Of a DNA stretch of 64,000 nt, positions 50,524 through 59,637 are shown piece by piece. Each line of letters begins with the position of its first letter. Within the stretch, counting starts at the first letter, position 1. Under the pieces are notes generated by a model. It searched no databases. It worked only from the letters and a program-made list of their open reading frames with translations, and was not told the DNA's origin. A program made the translations under genes and the position numbers. Source of the DNA: Bacteroidota bacterium (GTDB taxonomy: Bacteria > Bacteroidota > Bacteroidia > Bacteroidales > Paludibacteraceae); contig JAEWAN010000006.1 in NCBI GenBank assembly GCA_023391625.1, positions 1 through 64,000 of the forward strand, read 5' to 3'.

Positions 50524-50952
50524 ATGACACTAGCACGTTTTACAAATCAAATGCCTTCAGTTTTCGATAGATTTTTCGATGGCAATTTAATGGGATGGAC
50601 AGGAGAAAACGGAAACTTCACTGTTCCGTCAGTAAACATCAAAGAAACGAAAGACAGCTTCAATGTGGAAGTTGCAGCTCCAGGTTTTGAAAAAGAAGAT
50701 TTCAATGTTGAGTTAGACCACGACATACTGACTATTTCTTCTGAAAAGAAAGCCGAAAGCGAATCTAAAGGTGAAGAACAATACACCCGTCGCGAATACC
50801 GCTACGAATCATTCAAAAGGTCATTCACCTTACCAGAAACTGCCGACGGAGAAAAAATAAAAGCCGAATATAAAAACGGTATCTTGAACATTTGCATTCC
50901 TAAAAAGGAAGAAGCAAAACCGAAACCAAAACGTTTAATTGCGATTGATTAA
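50524..50952 (+). CDS. Small heat shock protein Hsp20
   Basis: A 142-residue alpha-crystallin-type holdase. The core domain (about 35-130) contains SVNIKETKDSFNVEVAAPGFEKEDFNVELDHDILTIS, ETADGEKIKAEYKNGILNICIPK (the A-x-x-x-n-G-v-L motif) and a C-terminal IxI-like stretch. It binds unfolding proteins in the cytoplasm, independently of ATP. It is monocistronic between two strong terminators. Confidence 0.93.
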   Translation: MTLARFTNQMPSVFDRFFDGNLMGWTGENGNFTVPSVNIKETKDSFNVEVAAPGFEKEDFNVELDHDILTISSEKKAESESKGEEQYTRREYRYESFKRSFTLPETADGEKIKAEYKNGILNICIPKKEEAKPKPKRLIAID

Positions 50953-50976
50953 TTTTTGTTTTTAGTTTATTAATAA

Positions 50977-51017
50977 GAACGGACACTCTTTTACGAAAGG
51001 GTGTCCGTTCGGTTTTT
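50977..51017 (+). terminator. Terminator after the Hsp20 gene
   Basis: GAACGGACAC (50977-50986) pairs with GTGTCCGTTC (51001-51010), with further pairing toward the TACG loop, followed by GGTTTTT. Confidence 0.88.
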
Positions 51018-51059
51018 CAGTAAAAACAAGGAGTACATGTAGTAATAAAAAATATTTCT

Positions 51060-51067
51060 TACTTTTG
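51060..51067 (+). promoter_or_regulatory. -7 box of the GH43 lipoprotein gene
   Basis: TACTTTTG is an exact TAnnTTTG 29 bases before the ATG. Confidence 0.65.
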
Positions 51068-51096
51068 CTTCTGGAAAAAACTAACACCATGCAAAT

Positions 51097-52467
51097 ATGA
51101 AAACAAAAATCTTTCTATTCTCAATTATCCTCCTTCTAGTTTCATGCGGCAAACAAGCCCAGGAACAAAAAGAAATAACTCTTCAAAACCCGATTCTACC
51201 CGGATACTTCGCAGACCCGTCGATCGTGGAATATGAAGGCAAATTTTACATGTATGTCACAGCCGACCCATGGGGAGGCAATTTCCTTGCATGCTGGGAA
51301 TCCGACGATTTTCAAAACTGGACATTTCATAAGCTGAACTGGCCGACCAAAGAAGCATGTACTTCGTCCCTGTCTAATGGGAACATGGTATGGGCTCCTT
51401 CCGTTGTAAAAAAAGGAGACTCTTTTTACATGTACATTTCCGTAGGCTCTGAAGTTTGGTGTGGAAAAGCGGAACACCCGTTAGGTCCATGGGAAAATAT
51501 GCTGGGCGATAAACCGATGGTTGCCTTTGACACAACTTATTATTATCACGTAATTGATGCTGAAGCTTTTGTTGATGAAGACGGAAAAGCTTACCTGTAC
51601 TGGGGCTCCGGATGGGAATGGATTAACGGACACTGTTTTGCAGCTGAACTGAATGATGACATGTGCACATTCAAATCTGAAATCGTAGAAGTTACCCCTA
51701 CCCGTTACTTCGAAGGTCCGTTAATGATAAAAAGGGATTCTGTGTACTACTTAACTTACTCTGAAGGTAAAACAATTGATAAAACATATGAAGTACGTTA
51801 TGCCGTAGGCGACAATCCTTTCGGTCCATTCACCGAAGCCGAAAACAGTCCTATCCTTAAAACAGACGAAGAACTGCAGGTATACGGTCCTGGTCATCAT
51901 ACCGTATTTTCACTTCAGGGAAAAGACTATATATTGTACCACCGCCACCGCCTGCCATTCCAGGAAGGATCGGCTTACCGTCAAGTATGTATCAGCGAAC
52001 TAAAATTTGACGATGCGAAAAAACAAATAAACAATATTACCCCTGTTCATACGCAGTCATTCCCCGCTATCAATAAAAATCCAAAAACATACATACAACC
52101 TGTCAGCGTAAAAGCCAGCTCTGAAACTGAAAACTACAAAGCTGCCAATATGCAGGATAACAATTTTGCCACTCTATGGAAAGCTTCCGCCGATGAAGAA
52201 AATCCGTGGGTTATCGCACAATTTGCACCCGATACCCGGATAGACACCATGGAAGTGCGATTTGAATATCCTTGGAAAAATTACTATACAAAAATTGAAA
52301 CTTCCGCAGACGGCGAACAATGGAATACGGTAATCGATTATTTATGTGAAGGAGTAAGCGGATCGCCGGTTATCATACCTGTAGGAGCAGAAACGTCATA
52401 TATCAGAATGTCTTTTGACAAAGAGGGAGATACCGAAGTGGCAATATGGGATGTCTATTTTTATTAA
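51097..52467 (+). CDS. GH43 lipoprotein with C-terminal discoidin-like domain
   Basis: A 456-residue predicted lipoprotein (lipobox LLVSC, Cys at about 17). The GH43 propeller (about 30-330) shows the catalytic acids in GYFADPSIV, HVIDAEAFVDEDGKAYLYWG and RYFEGPLMIK. From about 335 a jelly-roll of the F5/8 type C/discoidin kind follows (SSETENYKAANMQDNNFATLWKA), which may bind carbohydrate. Arabinosidase or xylosidase activity is likely. It stands alone between terminators, 17 kb from the other GH43 gene, in an otherwise housekeeping region. Confidence 0.88.
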   Translation: MKTKIFLFSIILLLVSCGKQAQEQKEITLQNPILPGYFADPSIVEYEGKFYMYVTADPWGGNFLACWESDDFQNWTFHKLNWPTKEACTSSLSNGNMVWAPSVVKKGDSFYMYISVGSEVWCGKAEHPLGPWENMLGDKPMVAFDTTYYYHVIDAEAFVDEDGKAYLYWGSGWEWINGHCFAAELNDDMCTFKSEIVEVTPTRYFEGPLMIKRDSVYYLTYSEGKTIDKTYEVRYAVGDNPFGPFTEAENSPILKTDEELQVYGPGHHTVFSLQGKDYILYHRHRLPFQEGSAYRQVCISELKFDDAKKQINNITPVHTQSFPAINKNPKTYIQPVSVKASSETENYKAANMQDNNFATLWKASADEENPWVIAQFAPDTRIDTMEVRFEYPWKNYYTKIETSADGEQWNTVIDYLCEGVSGSPVIIPVGAETSYIRMSFDKEGDTEVAIWDVYFY

Positions 52468-52490
52468 GACAACCTGACCATAAAAACGAT

Positions 52491-52524
52491 AAAAAACGGG
52501 ATAATTTAAATTATCCCGTTTTTT
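52491..52524. terminator. Palindromic terminator after the GH43 lipoprotein gene
   Basis: AAAAAACGGGATAATTT is followed directly by its reverse complement AAATTATCCCGTTTTTT, a 34-base perfect palindrome. It can act on both strands. Confidence 0.88.
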
Positions 52525-52547
52525 CTTATTATACACAGCAGAATAGT

Positions 52548-52555
52548 TAACTTTG
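52548..52555 (+). promoter_or_regulatory. -7 box of rlmN
   Basis: TAACTTTG matches TAnnTTTG exactly. The predicted start at about 52562 rules out the in-frame ATG at 52553 and supports ATG 52574. Confidence 0.65.
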
Positions 52556-52573
52556 CAGCTACAAGAATACTCT

Positions 52574-53608
52574 ATGGAACAAACTAAAAAGAAATCCCTC
52601 ATAGGACTTCGTCCCAACGAACTAAAAAAAGCTGTAACAGAATTAGGAATGCCTGCTTTCACAGCCAAGCAGATATTGGACTGGCTTTATAAAAAGAACA
52701 TTTCATCTATTGATGAGATGACTAATATAGCATTAAAAAACAGGACATTACTAAACGATAATTTTCAAACGGGAAAACACGAACCTGTTTACACACAGAC
52801 GTCTTCTGACGGGACAAGAAAATATCTATTCCAGACGGAAAGCGGACAATACATAGAAACGGTTTACATTCCGGACGACGACCGCGCTACGCTTTGCGTT
52901 TCATCGCAGGTAGGATGCAAAATGGGATGCAAATTCTGCATGACAGGGAAACAAGGCTTTAACGGACAATTGTCTGTGACCGATATCATGAACCAAATCA
53001 TGTCTATCCCGGAAGCCGCCACTCTGACCAACATTGTTTTCATGGGGATGGGCGAACCTTTCGACAATGTAGATGAAGTACTCAAGGCGCTGGAAATCCT
53101 GACTTCCGATTATGGGTACGCATGGAGTCCCAAACGCATCACCGTATCGACTATCGGGCTTATTCCCGGAATGAAACGCTTTTTAGACGAATCGTCCTGT
53201 CACCTGGCCGTCAGCCTGCACTCCCCTTTTCCTAAAGAACGGATCACACTCATGCCCATAGAAAAGGCCTATCCGGAAACAGACGTTTTAGCCCTGATCA
53301 AAGAATATGATTTCAGCAAACAACGCAGAGTTTCTTTTGAATATATTATGTTCGAGGGATACAACGATTCCATAAAACACGCTTCGGAATTAGCCAGATT
53401 ACTAAAAGGCATACCATGCCGTGTAAACCTGATCCGCTTCCATGCCATACCGGATGTAGACTTAAAAACGTCCAATGAAGATAAAATGGTGGCTTTCCGG
53501 GACTACCTGATAAACAAAGGGATTATCTGCACCATCCGGAGATCAAGAGGAGAAGATATCCTTGCGGCGTGCGGTATGCTATCGTCCAACAACAAAAAAC
53601 AGGAATAA
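52574..53608 (+). CDS. rlmN: Dual-specificity 23S rRNA/tRNA methyltransferase RlmN
   Basis: A 344-residue radical SAM enzyme that methylates C2 of A2503 in 23S rRNA and A37 in some tRNAs. The [4Fe-4S] site CKMGCKFCMTG (CxxxCxxC, about residues 115-122) is preceded by CVSSQVG. GMGEPFDN, LAVSLHSP and VNLIRFHAIP also fit. The N-terminal accessory domain recognises RNA. Start chosen at ATG 52574 because an upstream ATG lies within the -7 box. Confidence 0.94.
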   Translation: MEQTKKKSLIGLRPNELKKAVTELGMPAFTAKQILDWLYKKNISSIDEMTNIALKNRTLLNDNFQTGKHEPVYTQTSSDGTRKYLFQTESGQYIETVYIPDDDRATLCVSSQVGCKMGCKFCMTGKQGFNGQLSVTDIMNQIMSIPEAATLTNIVFMGMGEPFDNVDEVLKALEILTSDYGYAWSPKRITVSTIGLIPGMKRFLDESSCHLAVSLHSPFPKERITLMPIEKAYPETDVLALIKEYDFSKQRRVSFEYIMFEGYNDSIKHASELARLLKGIPCRVNLIRFHAIPDVDLKTSNEDKMVAFRDYLINKGIICTIRRSRGEDILAACGMLSSNNKKQE

Positions 53609-53735
53609 TTATAATAGCGTTCCGGGCAGCATTGCGAAATAACCGAGAACAAAACAAAAAGTAAAACACCTATTCTATTTATATTTATAAAGTATTTTTC
53701 GTTTTTCTTGAAATAATCCTTCCTGAAAAACTTCG

Positions 53736-53743
53736 TATCTTTG
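53736..53743 (+). promoter_or_regulatory. -7 box of the amidase-like surface protein gene
   Basis: TATCTTTG is an exact TAnnTTTG 44 bases before the ATG. Confidence 0.6.
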
Positions 53744-53787
53744 TTTTTATTAAGATTTCCAAAGCCCGGAAGGAGTAAAAGCTACCA

Positions 53788-56700
53788 ATGAAATATAAAT
53801 TTATTCTTTTTCTGTTCCTGTTTTTTTCTTTTCAGATAACGTTCGCACAGAGCAATCTGAAAAAACAAATAGGCGATACGCTGACAAGCTATGCCAATAA
53901 AGACATGTGGGTAGGAAAAGTGACGGTAAGAAACCTTTATATAAACTCCAAACGGAAACAAATAACCGTTACCACAAACGAGCCCTTGGGCTACCTCCCT
54001 TTCCGGGAAGAAAACGTAAAACAGATATACGGAGCTATCAGAGCCGTATTACCCGCCGAATATAAAAATTACCAGTTACATTGCCTGGTAGACCGCAATA
54101 GGATAGAAAACCTCATTCCGAACTATTTTCGTAAAGAGAATAAGGATTACAGCCGCCAATACCGTATCATCCAGGAAACGAATCCTTTGATTAAAAACTT
54201 GTCATTACCCTATGAAATAACAAGAGGATTGAACAACAAGCACATAGCACTATGGCCCAGCCACGGGTACTACTACAACCAGGAAACGGCACGCTGGGAG
54301 TGGCAACGCCCCAGATTATACCAAACTGTGGAAGATTTGTTTACCGAGAGTTTCGTACTGCCGTTTCTTATCCCTATGTTAGAGAATGCCGGAGGAACGG
54401 TTATTGTCCCAAGAGAAAGGGACATGCAAACACAAGAAATCATTATCGACAATGATTATTTCCCATCCGGTTCCTTTTACGTAGAATCCGACAACAAGTT
54501 CCATTGGAAAACCGGGGATGAACCCGGATTCGCACATGCCAGAGAATTTTACATTCACGGCGAAAATCCTTTTAAAACCGGAACTTACCGCTATTGCAAC
54601 AGCATAAACAACTGTGACAAAATCAGTACCATAGAATGGTTACCTAAATTCCCCTCCAACGGTAGCTACGCAGTTTATGTATCCTATAAAACATTGGATA
54701 ACAGTGCTTCCGATGCCATTTATACCGTTTATCATGCAGGCGGGGAAACATCCTTCCAGGTAAACCAAACCATGTATGGAAGCACATGGCTATATTTAGG
54801 AAACTTTGACTTCAAACAAGGTTGTAGCAATCAGGGCAAAGTTACCCTGAGCAACTACAGTGAAGAAGAAGGGAAAGTCATTACGGCCGATGCCGTAAGA
54901 TTCGGTGGAGGTATGGGCAATATCGCCAGGCAACCTTATGTTGTAGATTCTGTTGCCATGCTCATGCGCGGTACTTTAAACAAAAAAGACTTGCATATAG
55001 ACTCCATCATACGCCAGCCCTCGCCCTACTACACACAGGAAACCAGCGGATACCCACGGTTTATGGAAGGATCACGTTACTGGTTGCAATGGGCCGGTGC
55101 GCCAGACTCTGTTTACAGCCGCACACGGGGAGAAAACGACTATTCAGATGACTTCCAGTCACGAGGATTCTGGGTTAACTACATAGCAGGTGGCTCTGTG
55201 GTTGCACCCGACGAAGGAGGACTCCGTGTCCCGGTGGATATGGCTTTAGGGTTTCACACCGATGCCGGAGTAACCCCCAACGACTCCACCATAGGTACTT
55301 TGGCTATTTTTACCACCCGGAACAACGACAAGAAATACCAATACATGAACGGAACGTCACGTATGAGTTCCCGTGACCTGGCCGACCTCGTACAAAGTCA
55401 GATTGTAGAAGATATCCGGACACTATATAACGCAGAATGGAGTAGCCGGGGGATTTGGGACAAATCATTCAGCGAATCACGCGTTCCCGAAGTTCCAACC
55501 ATGTTGCTTGAGCTGCTGTCTCACCAGAATTTCGCAGATATGCGGTTCGGACTGGACCCCCGTTTTCGTTTTAACGTATGCCGGGCAGTATATAAAGGGA
55601 TTCTCAAATATTTCGAATCCGTTTATGATCAGGACTACATCATCCAGCCCTTACCGGTACATCAGTTCAGCGCTGTATTGACGGACAACAACCAAGTAAA
55701 CCTGCAATGGCTGCCAACAGCAGATACACTGGAACCGGAAGCCGTTGCCGAGAATTATATCGTCTATATGAAAACAGACGACGAGGGATTTGACAACGGT
55801 ACACTTGTGCACACAAACAAACATACGGTAAACATAGAACCGGATAAGATATACAGTTTTAAGGTCGTAGCCCAGAATGCGGGGGGAATCAGTTTCCCAT
55901 CGGAAGAACTATCTGTATGTCGTTCCCCTGCAAACAAAGGGGAAGTACTGATTATAAACGGATTTGACCGGATAAGCGCACCTTCCAGCTTCATGCAGGA
56001 TACTGTACGTGCCGGATTTATGAACGACGAAGATGCCGGAGTTCCTTATATGTCGGATGTTTCTTTCGTAGGAAACCAGCATGAGTTTAAACGGGATGCT
56101 CCTTTTCTCAGCAACGATGCGCCCGGAGTAGGCGCCAGTTACGGACAATATGAAAAAACCATCGTCACGGGCAATACGTTTAACTATCCTTACATACATG
56201 GAAAAGCAATCAGAGAAGCCGGATTCTCTTTTACGTCATGCAGCAAAGAAGCGGTACTGAACGGAGATATAAGCCTAAACAACTACCGTATTATTGATTT
56301 GATATTAGGTAAGCAACGAAAAACTTTAACAGGAAAAGGAGAAATATCAACTGAATTTCAAACTTTTCCGTTAGCTTTGCAAAAAGCTATAGAAGCATAT
56401 ACACGTAACGGAGGGAATTTGTTAGTTAGCGGGGCATACTTTGCTTCCGACCTTGAGCAGTCTGTTGACAGTACCCAAAACGGGAAACAGTTTCTGGAAA
56501 AGACATTAAGATGTAAACTGCTTACGGCAAAAGCTGTTCTCAACAGTCAGGTAAGAACGGTAAAAAACCCATTGATTACAATTGATAACAGCTCCTTTGC
56601 CTACTATAATCTTCCCAATTCCGTATCGTACTATATAGAATCCCCGGATGCTATTGAACCGACGGATAAAAAAGGGCACACTTTTTGCCGTTATGAAGAA

Positions 56701-56847
56701 AATAATTTGAGTGCAGGCGTTATATCTGACAATAGCCTGTACAGGGTTTGTGCACTGGCTTTTCCATTTGAAACCATACAGGAAGAAAAAGAACAGTACA
56801 AGCTAATGAACTCGATCTTGTTATTTTTATCAGCAGCGACAAAATAA
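53788..56847 (+). CDS. Exported amidase-like protein with golvesin-like and FnIII domains
   Basis: A 1019-residue secreted protein (signal peptide ending TFAQS). After an N-terminal region (IALWPSHGYYYN, about 150) there is a golvesin C-terminal-like beta domain (about 265-375, KFPSNGSYAVYVSYKTLDNSASDAIYTVYHAGG). It sits within an Amidase_3-like domain (LGFHTDAGV and MLLELLSHQNFADMRFGLDPRF, about 430-620), then a fibronectin type III domain (about 630-720) and a C-terminal region (VLIINGFDRISAP onward). Genomes often label such proteins N-acetylmuramoyl-L-alanine amidase or xanthan lyase. A peptidoglycan-cleaving role is plausible but the metal ligands were not checked. It precedes the DUF4837 and pdxA genes. 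Confidence 0.75.
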   Translation: MKYKFILFLFLFFSFQITFAQSNLKKQIGDTLTSYANKDMWVGKVTVRNLYINSKRKQITVTTNEPLGYLPFREENVKQIYGAIRAVLPAEYKNYQLHCLVDRNRIENLIPNYFRKENKDYSRQYRIIQETNPLIKNLSLPYEITRGLNNKHIALWPSHGYYYNQETARWEWQRPRLYQTVEDLFTESFVLPFLIPMLENAGGTVIVPRERDMQTQEIIIDNDYFPSGSFYVESDNKFHWKTGDEPGFAHAREFYIHGENPFKTGTYRYCNSINNCDKISTIEWLPKFPSNGSYAVYVSYKTLDNSASDAIYTVYHAGGETSFQVNQTMYGSTWLYLGNFDFKQGCSNQGKVTLSNYSEEEGKVITADAVRFGGGMGNIARQPYVVDSVAMLMRGTLNKKDLHIDSIIRQPSPYYTQETSGYPRFMEGSRYWLQWAGAPDSVYSRTRGENDYSDDFQSRGFWVNYIAGGSVVAPDEGGLRVPVDMALGFHTDAGVTPNDSTIGTLAIFTTRNNDKKYQYMNGTSRMSSRDLADLVQSQIVEDIRTLYNAEWSSRGIWDKSFSESRVPEVPTMLLELLSHQNFADMRFGLDPRFRFNVCRAVYKGILKYFESVYDQDYIIQPLPVHQFSAVLTDNNQVNLQWLPTADTLEPEAVAENYIVYMKTDDEGFDNGTLVHTNKHTVNIEPDKIYSFKVVAQNAGGISFPSEELSVCRSPANKGEVLIINGFDRISAPSSFMQDTVRAGFMNDEDAGVPYMSDVSFVGNQHEFKRDAPFLSNDAPGVGASYGQYEKTIVTGNTFNYPYIHGKAIREAGFSFTSCSKEAVLNGDISLNNYRIIDLILGKQRKTLTGKGEISTEFQTFPLALQKAIEAYTRNGGNLLVSGAYFASDLEQSVDSTQNGKQFLEKTLRCKLLTAKAVLNSQVRTVKNPLITIDNSSFAYYNLPNSVSYYIESPDAIEPTDKKGHTFCRYEENNLSAGVISDNSLYRVCALAFPFETIQEEKEQYKLMNSILLFLSAATK

Positions 56848-56880
56848 AATGTTAAATATTTAAATTATCTTTTTTATATT

Positions 56881-57930
56881 ATGAAGGCAAAAATAATAAC
56901 CGCGCTTTTTCTGGGAATACTGTTTATCTCCTGTCAAAACACAGGCAGAGTATTACCTTCTGCCACAGGAGCACGTTTTGAACTATTGGTTGTAATGGGA
57001 AACAGTCAATGGCAGAGTCCTGCGGGAAAAGCGGTATTCAACCTGTTTGACGAAGATATGGAAGGATTGCCTCAACCGGAACCTATCATGAACATAAAAC
57101 AGGTAAACCACGCTAATTTTTCTGATATACTGAAACCTTCACGGAATATTCTTTATACAGAAATTTCGGACAAATACGTGCAACCTAAAATTACTTACTC
57201 AAAAGATTATTATTCTTATCCGCAAGCATTTGTACGCGTGGTAGCCCCGAACGATTCCATTTTCAAGGAAACCATTGAGAAATACGGAAATAATATCCGC
57301 AATTTCTTTGTCCTTGCCGAACGGGAACGCACTATGACTTTCAACAAAAAAGACCTGAACCAGAGAGCAGTACAGGAAGTCAAAGACCAATTCAATATAG
57401 AAATAGACATTCCGGTAGACCTGAAACGGGCAACCAAAGGAGATGATTTTTACTGGATTACCAATGACAACGGATACATCCGTCAGGATTTGGTTATATA
57501 TTCTTATCCTTATACCGATCCTAATACATTCACCTACGAATATCTCACCGCAAAACGTGATTCCGTAATGAAATACAATATCCCCGGTGAATTTGAAGGT
57601 TCTTACATGGGTACGGAATACCGTTATGCACAACCGAATATGAAAGAGGTTAACGTAAACGGAGAATATGCGGTAGAAATGAGAGGTCTGTGGAAGGTAC
57701 TGAACGGCGGCGGCATGGGCGGTCCTTTTGTAAGCCTCACAAGACTGGATGAAGTAAACCAACGCATTATTACGGTAGAAGGATTTGTTTTTGCTCCTGC
57801 AACGACCAAAAGGAATCCTATCCGTGCATTGGAAGCTGTGGTTTATTCCACCCGCTTACCGCAAGACCTGAATGTACTGGAAGAGGTTGTAATAAATACC
57901 AGCCAGGCTGAAAGCACGAATGAAAAATAA
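56881..57930 (+). CDS. DUF4837 family lipoprotein
   Basis: A 349-residue lipoprotein (lipobox LFISC, Cys about 20) of the Bacteroidota DUF4837 family. The start after the lipobox (GARFELLVVMGNSQWQSPAGKAVF) and the central stretch NNIRNFFVLAERERTMTF are familiar from that family. Function unknown. It lies between the amidase-like gene and pdxA with short gaps (33 and 54 bases), so they may form one transcript. Confidence 0.85.
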   Translation: MKAKIITALFLGILFISCQNTGRVLPSATGARFELLVVMGNSQWQSPAGKAVFNLFDEDMEGLPQPEPIMNIKQVNHANFSDILKPSRNILYTEISDKYVQPKITYSKDYYSYPQAFVRVVAPNDSIFKETIEKYGNNIRNFFVLAERERTMTFNKKDLNQRAVQEVKDQFNIEIDIPVDLKRATKGDDFYWITNDNGYIRQDLVIYSYPYTDPNTFTYEYLTAKRDSVMKYNIPGEFEGSYMGTEYRYAQPNMKEVNVNGEYAVEMRGLWKVLNGGGMGGPFVSLTRLDEVNQRIITVEGFVFAPATTKRNPIRALEAVVYSTRLPQDLNVLEEVVINTSQAESTNEK

Positions 57931-57984
57931 TACGATGCCGCATTTGCGAAGATCATACTAAAGCGTTTGACAATTAATAACATT

Positions 57985-59052
57985 ATGGAGAAAGATAAAA
58001 TAATTATTGGTATCACACACGGCGACCTAAACGGAATAGGTTACGAAGTTATACTTAAAGCATTAAGCGATAACCGGGTGTATGAATCTTTTACTCCTGT
58101 TATATACGGTTCATCCAAAGTTGCCGCATATTACAGGAAACACCTGGATATACAAAATATCAACCTGAACATCATTAATTCAATCAGCGAAATAAATTAC
58201 AAACGGATAAACATTATTAATTGTATTGATGATGATATCAAAGTAGAGTTCGGGAAATCAACCAAAGAAGCGGGAGGAGCAGCTTACAGGGCTCTGGAAC
58301 AAGCCACAGAAGATTTAAAAAACGGTTTTATTAGTGCGCTGGTAACCGCCCCGATCAATAAAGACAATATACAGTCTGAAAACTTCCACTTCCCAGGCCA
58401 CACGGAATACCTTGAAGAGAAATTCGGAACAGAGAAGAAAGCGGTCATGATGTTGGCAAACGACGTAGTACGGGTTGCCGTTGTTACCGGACATATTCCA
58501 ATCAAGGACGTACCGGGTGCGCTTACCGAAGAACTGATTGTTGAAAAACTAACGGTTCTTAATGATGCATTAAAACAAGATTTCGCTATCGTAAAACCAC
58601 GCATTGCCGTATTAGGACTGAACCCTCATGCCGGAGACAATGGCGTAATAGGCGATGAAGAACAGAAAATCATTATCCCGGCCATGAAACGGGCTGAAGA
58701 ACTGGGCGTTATTTCCGCAGGCCCATATCCGGCTGATGGATTTTTCGGTTCTGACAGCTTCGGTAAATTTGATGCCATTCTGGCAATGTATCATGACCAG
58801 GGGCTTATCCCATTCAAAACCCTGGCTATGAAAAACGGAGTAAACGTAACTTTGGGACTATCCATTATCCGGACTTCTCCGGCTCATGGAACAGCTTATG
58901 ACCTGGCCGGAAAAAACAAAGCTTCCGAAGACTCATTCAGAGAAGCCCTATACATGGCTTATGACATTTTCCTGAAACGGAACTGGAACAAAGAAATCAA
59001 TGCCAATCCTCTCAAAACTTCAGTTGTAGAAGATACCGGCACGGATGACTAA
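57985..59052 (+). CDS. pdxA: 4-hydroxythreonine-4-phosphate dehydrogenase
   Basis: PdxA oxidises 4-phosphohydroxy-L-threonine in the DXP-dependent vitamin B6 route. The 355-residue product starts IIIGITHGDLNGIGYEVILKAL and contains TAPINKDNIQ, FPGHTEYLEE with a metal His, GLNPHAGDNG and MYHDQGLIPFKTL with two more metal-site residues. An in-frame TTG at 57967 precedes it, but ATG 57985 is the likelier start. Confidence 0.95.
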   Translation: MEKDKIIIGITHGDLNGIGYEVILKALSDNRVYESFTPVIYGSSKVAAYYRKHLDIQNINLNIINSISEINYKRINIINCIDDDIKVEFGKSTKEAGGAAYRALEQATEDLKNGFISALVTAPINKDNIQSENFHFPGHTEYLEEKFGTEKKAVMMLANDVVRVAVVTGHIPIKDVPGALTEELIVEKLTVLNDALKQDFAIVKPRIAVLGLNPHAGDNGVIGDEEQKIIIPAMKRAEELGVISAGPYPADGFFGSDSFGKFDAILAMYHDQGLIPFKTLAMKNGVNVTLGLSIIRTSPAHGTAYDLAGKNKASEDSFREALYMAYDIFLKRNWNKEINANPLKTSVVEDTGTDD

Positions 59053-59064
59053 AAAAGAAAATAC

Positions 59065-59108
59065 AAAACAAAGAGGAGTTGATTCTTAAATCAACTCCTC
59101 TTTGTTTT
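59065..59108. terminator. Terminator after pdxA
   Basis: A perfect 20-bp stem (59065-59084 with 59089-59108; core AAAGAGGAGTTGATT / AATCAACTCCTCTTT) with a 4-base loop sits 12 bases after the stop, with A/T-rich ends. Confidence 0.9.
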
Positions 59109-59494
59109 ATATCCGAATTATAATTAATCCGGGATTTCTTATCAAGGTATTTACACTATCACGTAACCTGGCTAATTTAAGAAACCATATTTCAGGAACG
59201 CAAATTTATCCTTCACTACTCCGTTCTCCAGCACTCAATCCAATAAAAAACATCAATCTACATTTACAGATACGCTTCATTCTGATTTACACACCTTCTC
59301 CACAAGAGATATGCACATAGGCATATAACAAACCATTCTAAAGGCTCTGCAAAGACAGAGAACTTTCTGTTTAGCACAAGACAGACAGAAAAAATTTAAC
59401 TCTCTAAAATAAAATATGAAATCAGACTGCCTGTATAGAACAAAAATACGTAAGTTTGCAGGCAAAAGCAGTGGTTCTAAAAGGAATTTAAAAA
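59109..59494. other. Gene-free spacer between pdxA and tRNA-Arg
   Basis: About 385 AT-rich bases with no convincing gene. The frames at 59102-59320 (plus) and 59277-59465 (minus) have no recognisable features. TAAGTTTG at 59451-59458 is an exact -7 match on the plus strand and could start a transcript into the RNase H gene, antisense across tRNA-Arg. A small ACAGA/TCTGT inverted repeat lies near 59357-59372. Confidence 0.5.
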
Positions 59495-59497
59495 TGG

Positions 59498-59569
59498 TAG
59501 TCCCGTCGGGAATCGAACCCGAATCTACGGTTTAGGAAACCGCTATTCTATCCATTGAACTACAGGACC
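59498..59569 (-). tRNA. tRNA-Arg (anticodon CCT)
   Basis: The minus strand gives a 72-nt cloverleaf. Acceptor arms GGTCCTG/CGGGACT pair with two G-U, the discriminator is A, the anticodon stem GCGGT/ACCGT closes the loop TTCCTAA with anticodon CCT, and the T-arm has GGTTCGATTCC. The next three bases (59495-59497) encode CCA. CCT reads the Arg codon AGG. Confidence 0.95.
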
Positions 59570-59583
59570 ATTTTTTAGCGACA

Positions 59584-59591
59584 CAAAAATA
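59584..59591 (-). promoter_or_regulatory. -7 box of tRNA-Arg
   Basis: TATTTTTG on the minus strand is an exact TAnnTTTG, placing transcription start only about 8 bases before the tRNA 5' end. No good -33 element was found. Confidence 0.55.
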
Positions 59592-59637
59592 CATTTTTTT
59601 AGTGATATAAGCAGAGGGCACCAAACAATTTTTTCAA

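Noticed and set aside
52553..52573. Upstream ATG for rlmN
   Set aside because: It overlaps the TAACTTTG promoter box and would precede the transcription start.
59102..59465. Short frames between pdxA and tRNA-Arg
   Set aside because: No signal peptide, domain or promoter supports them.
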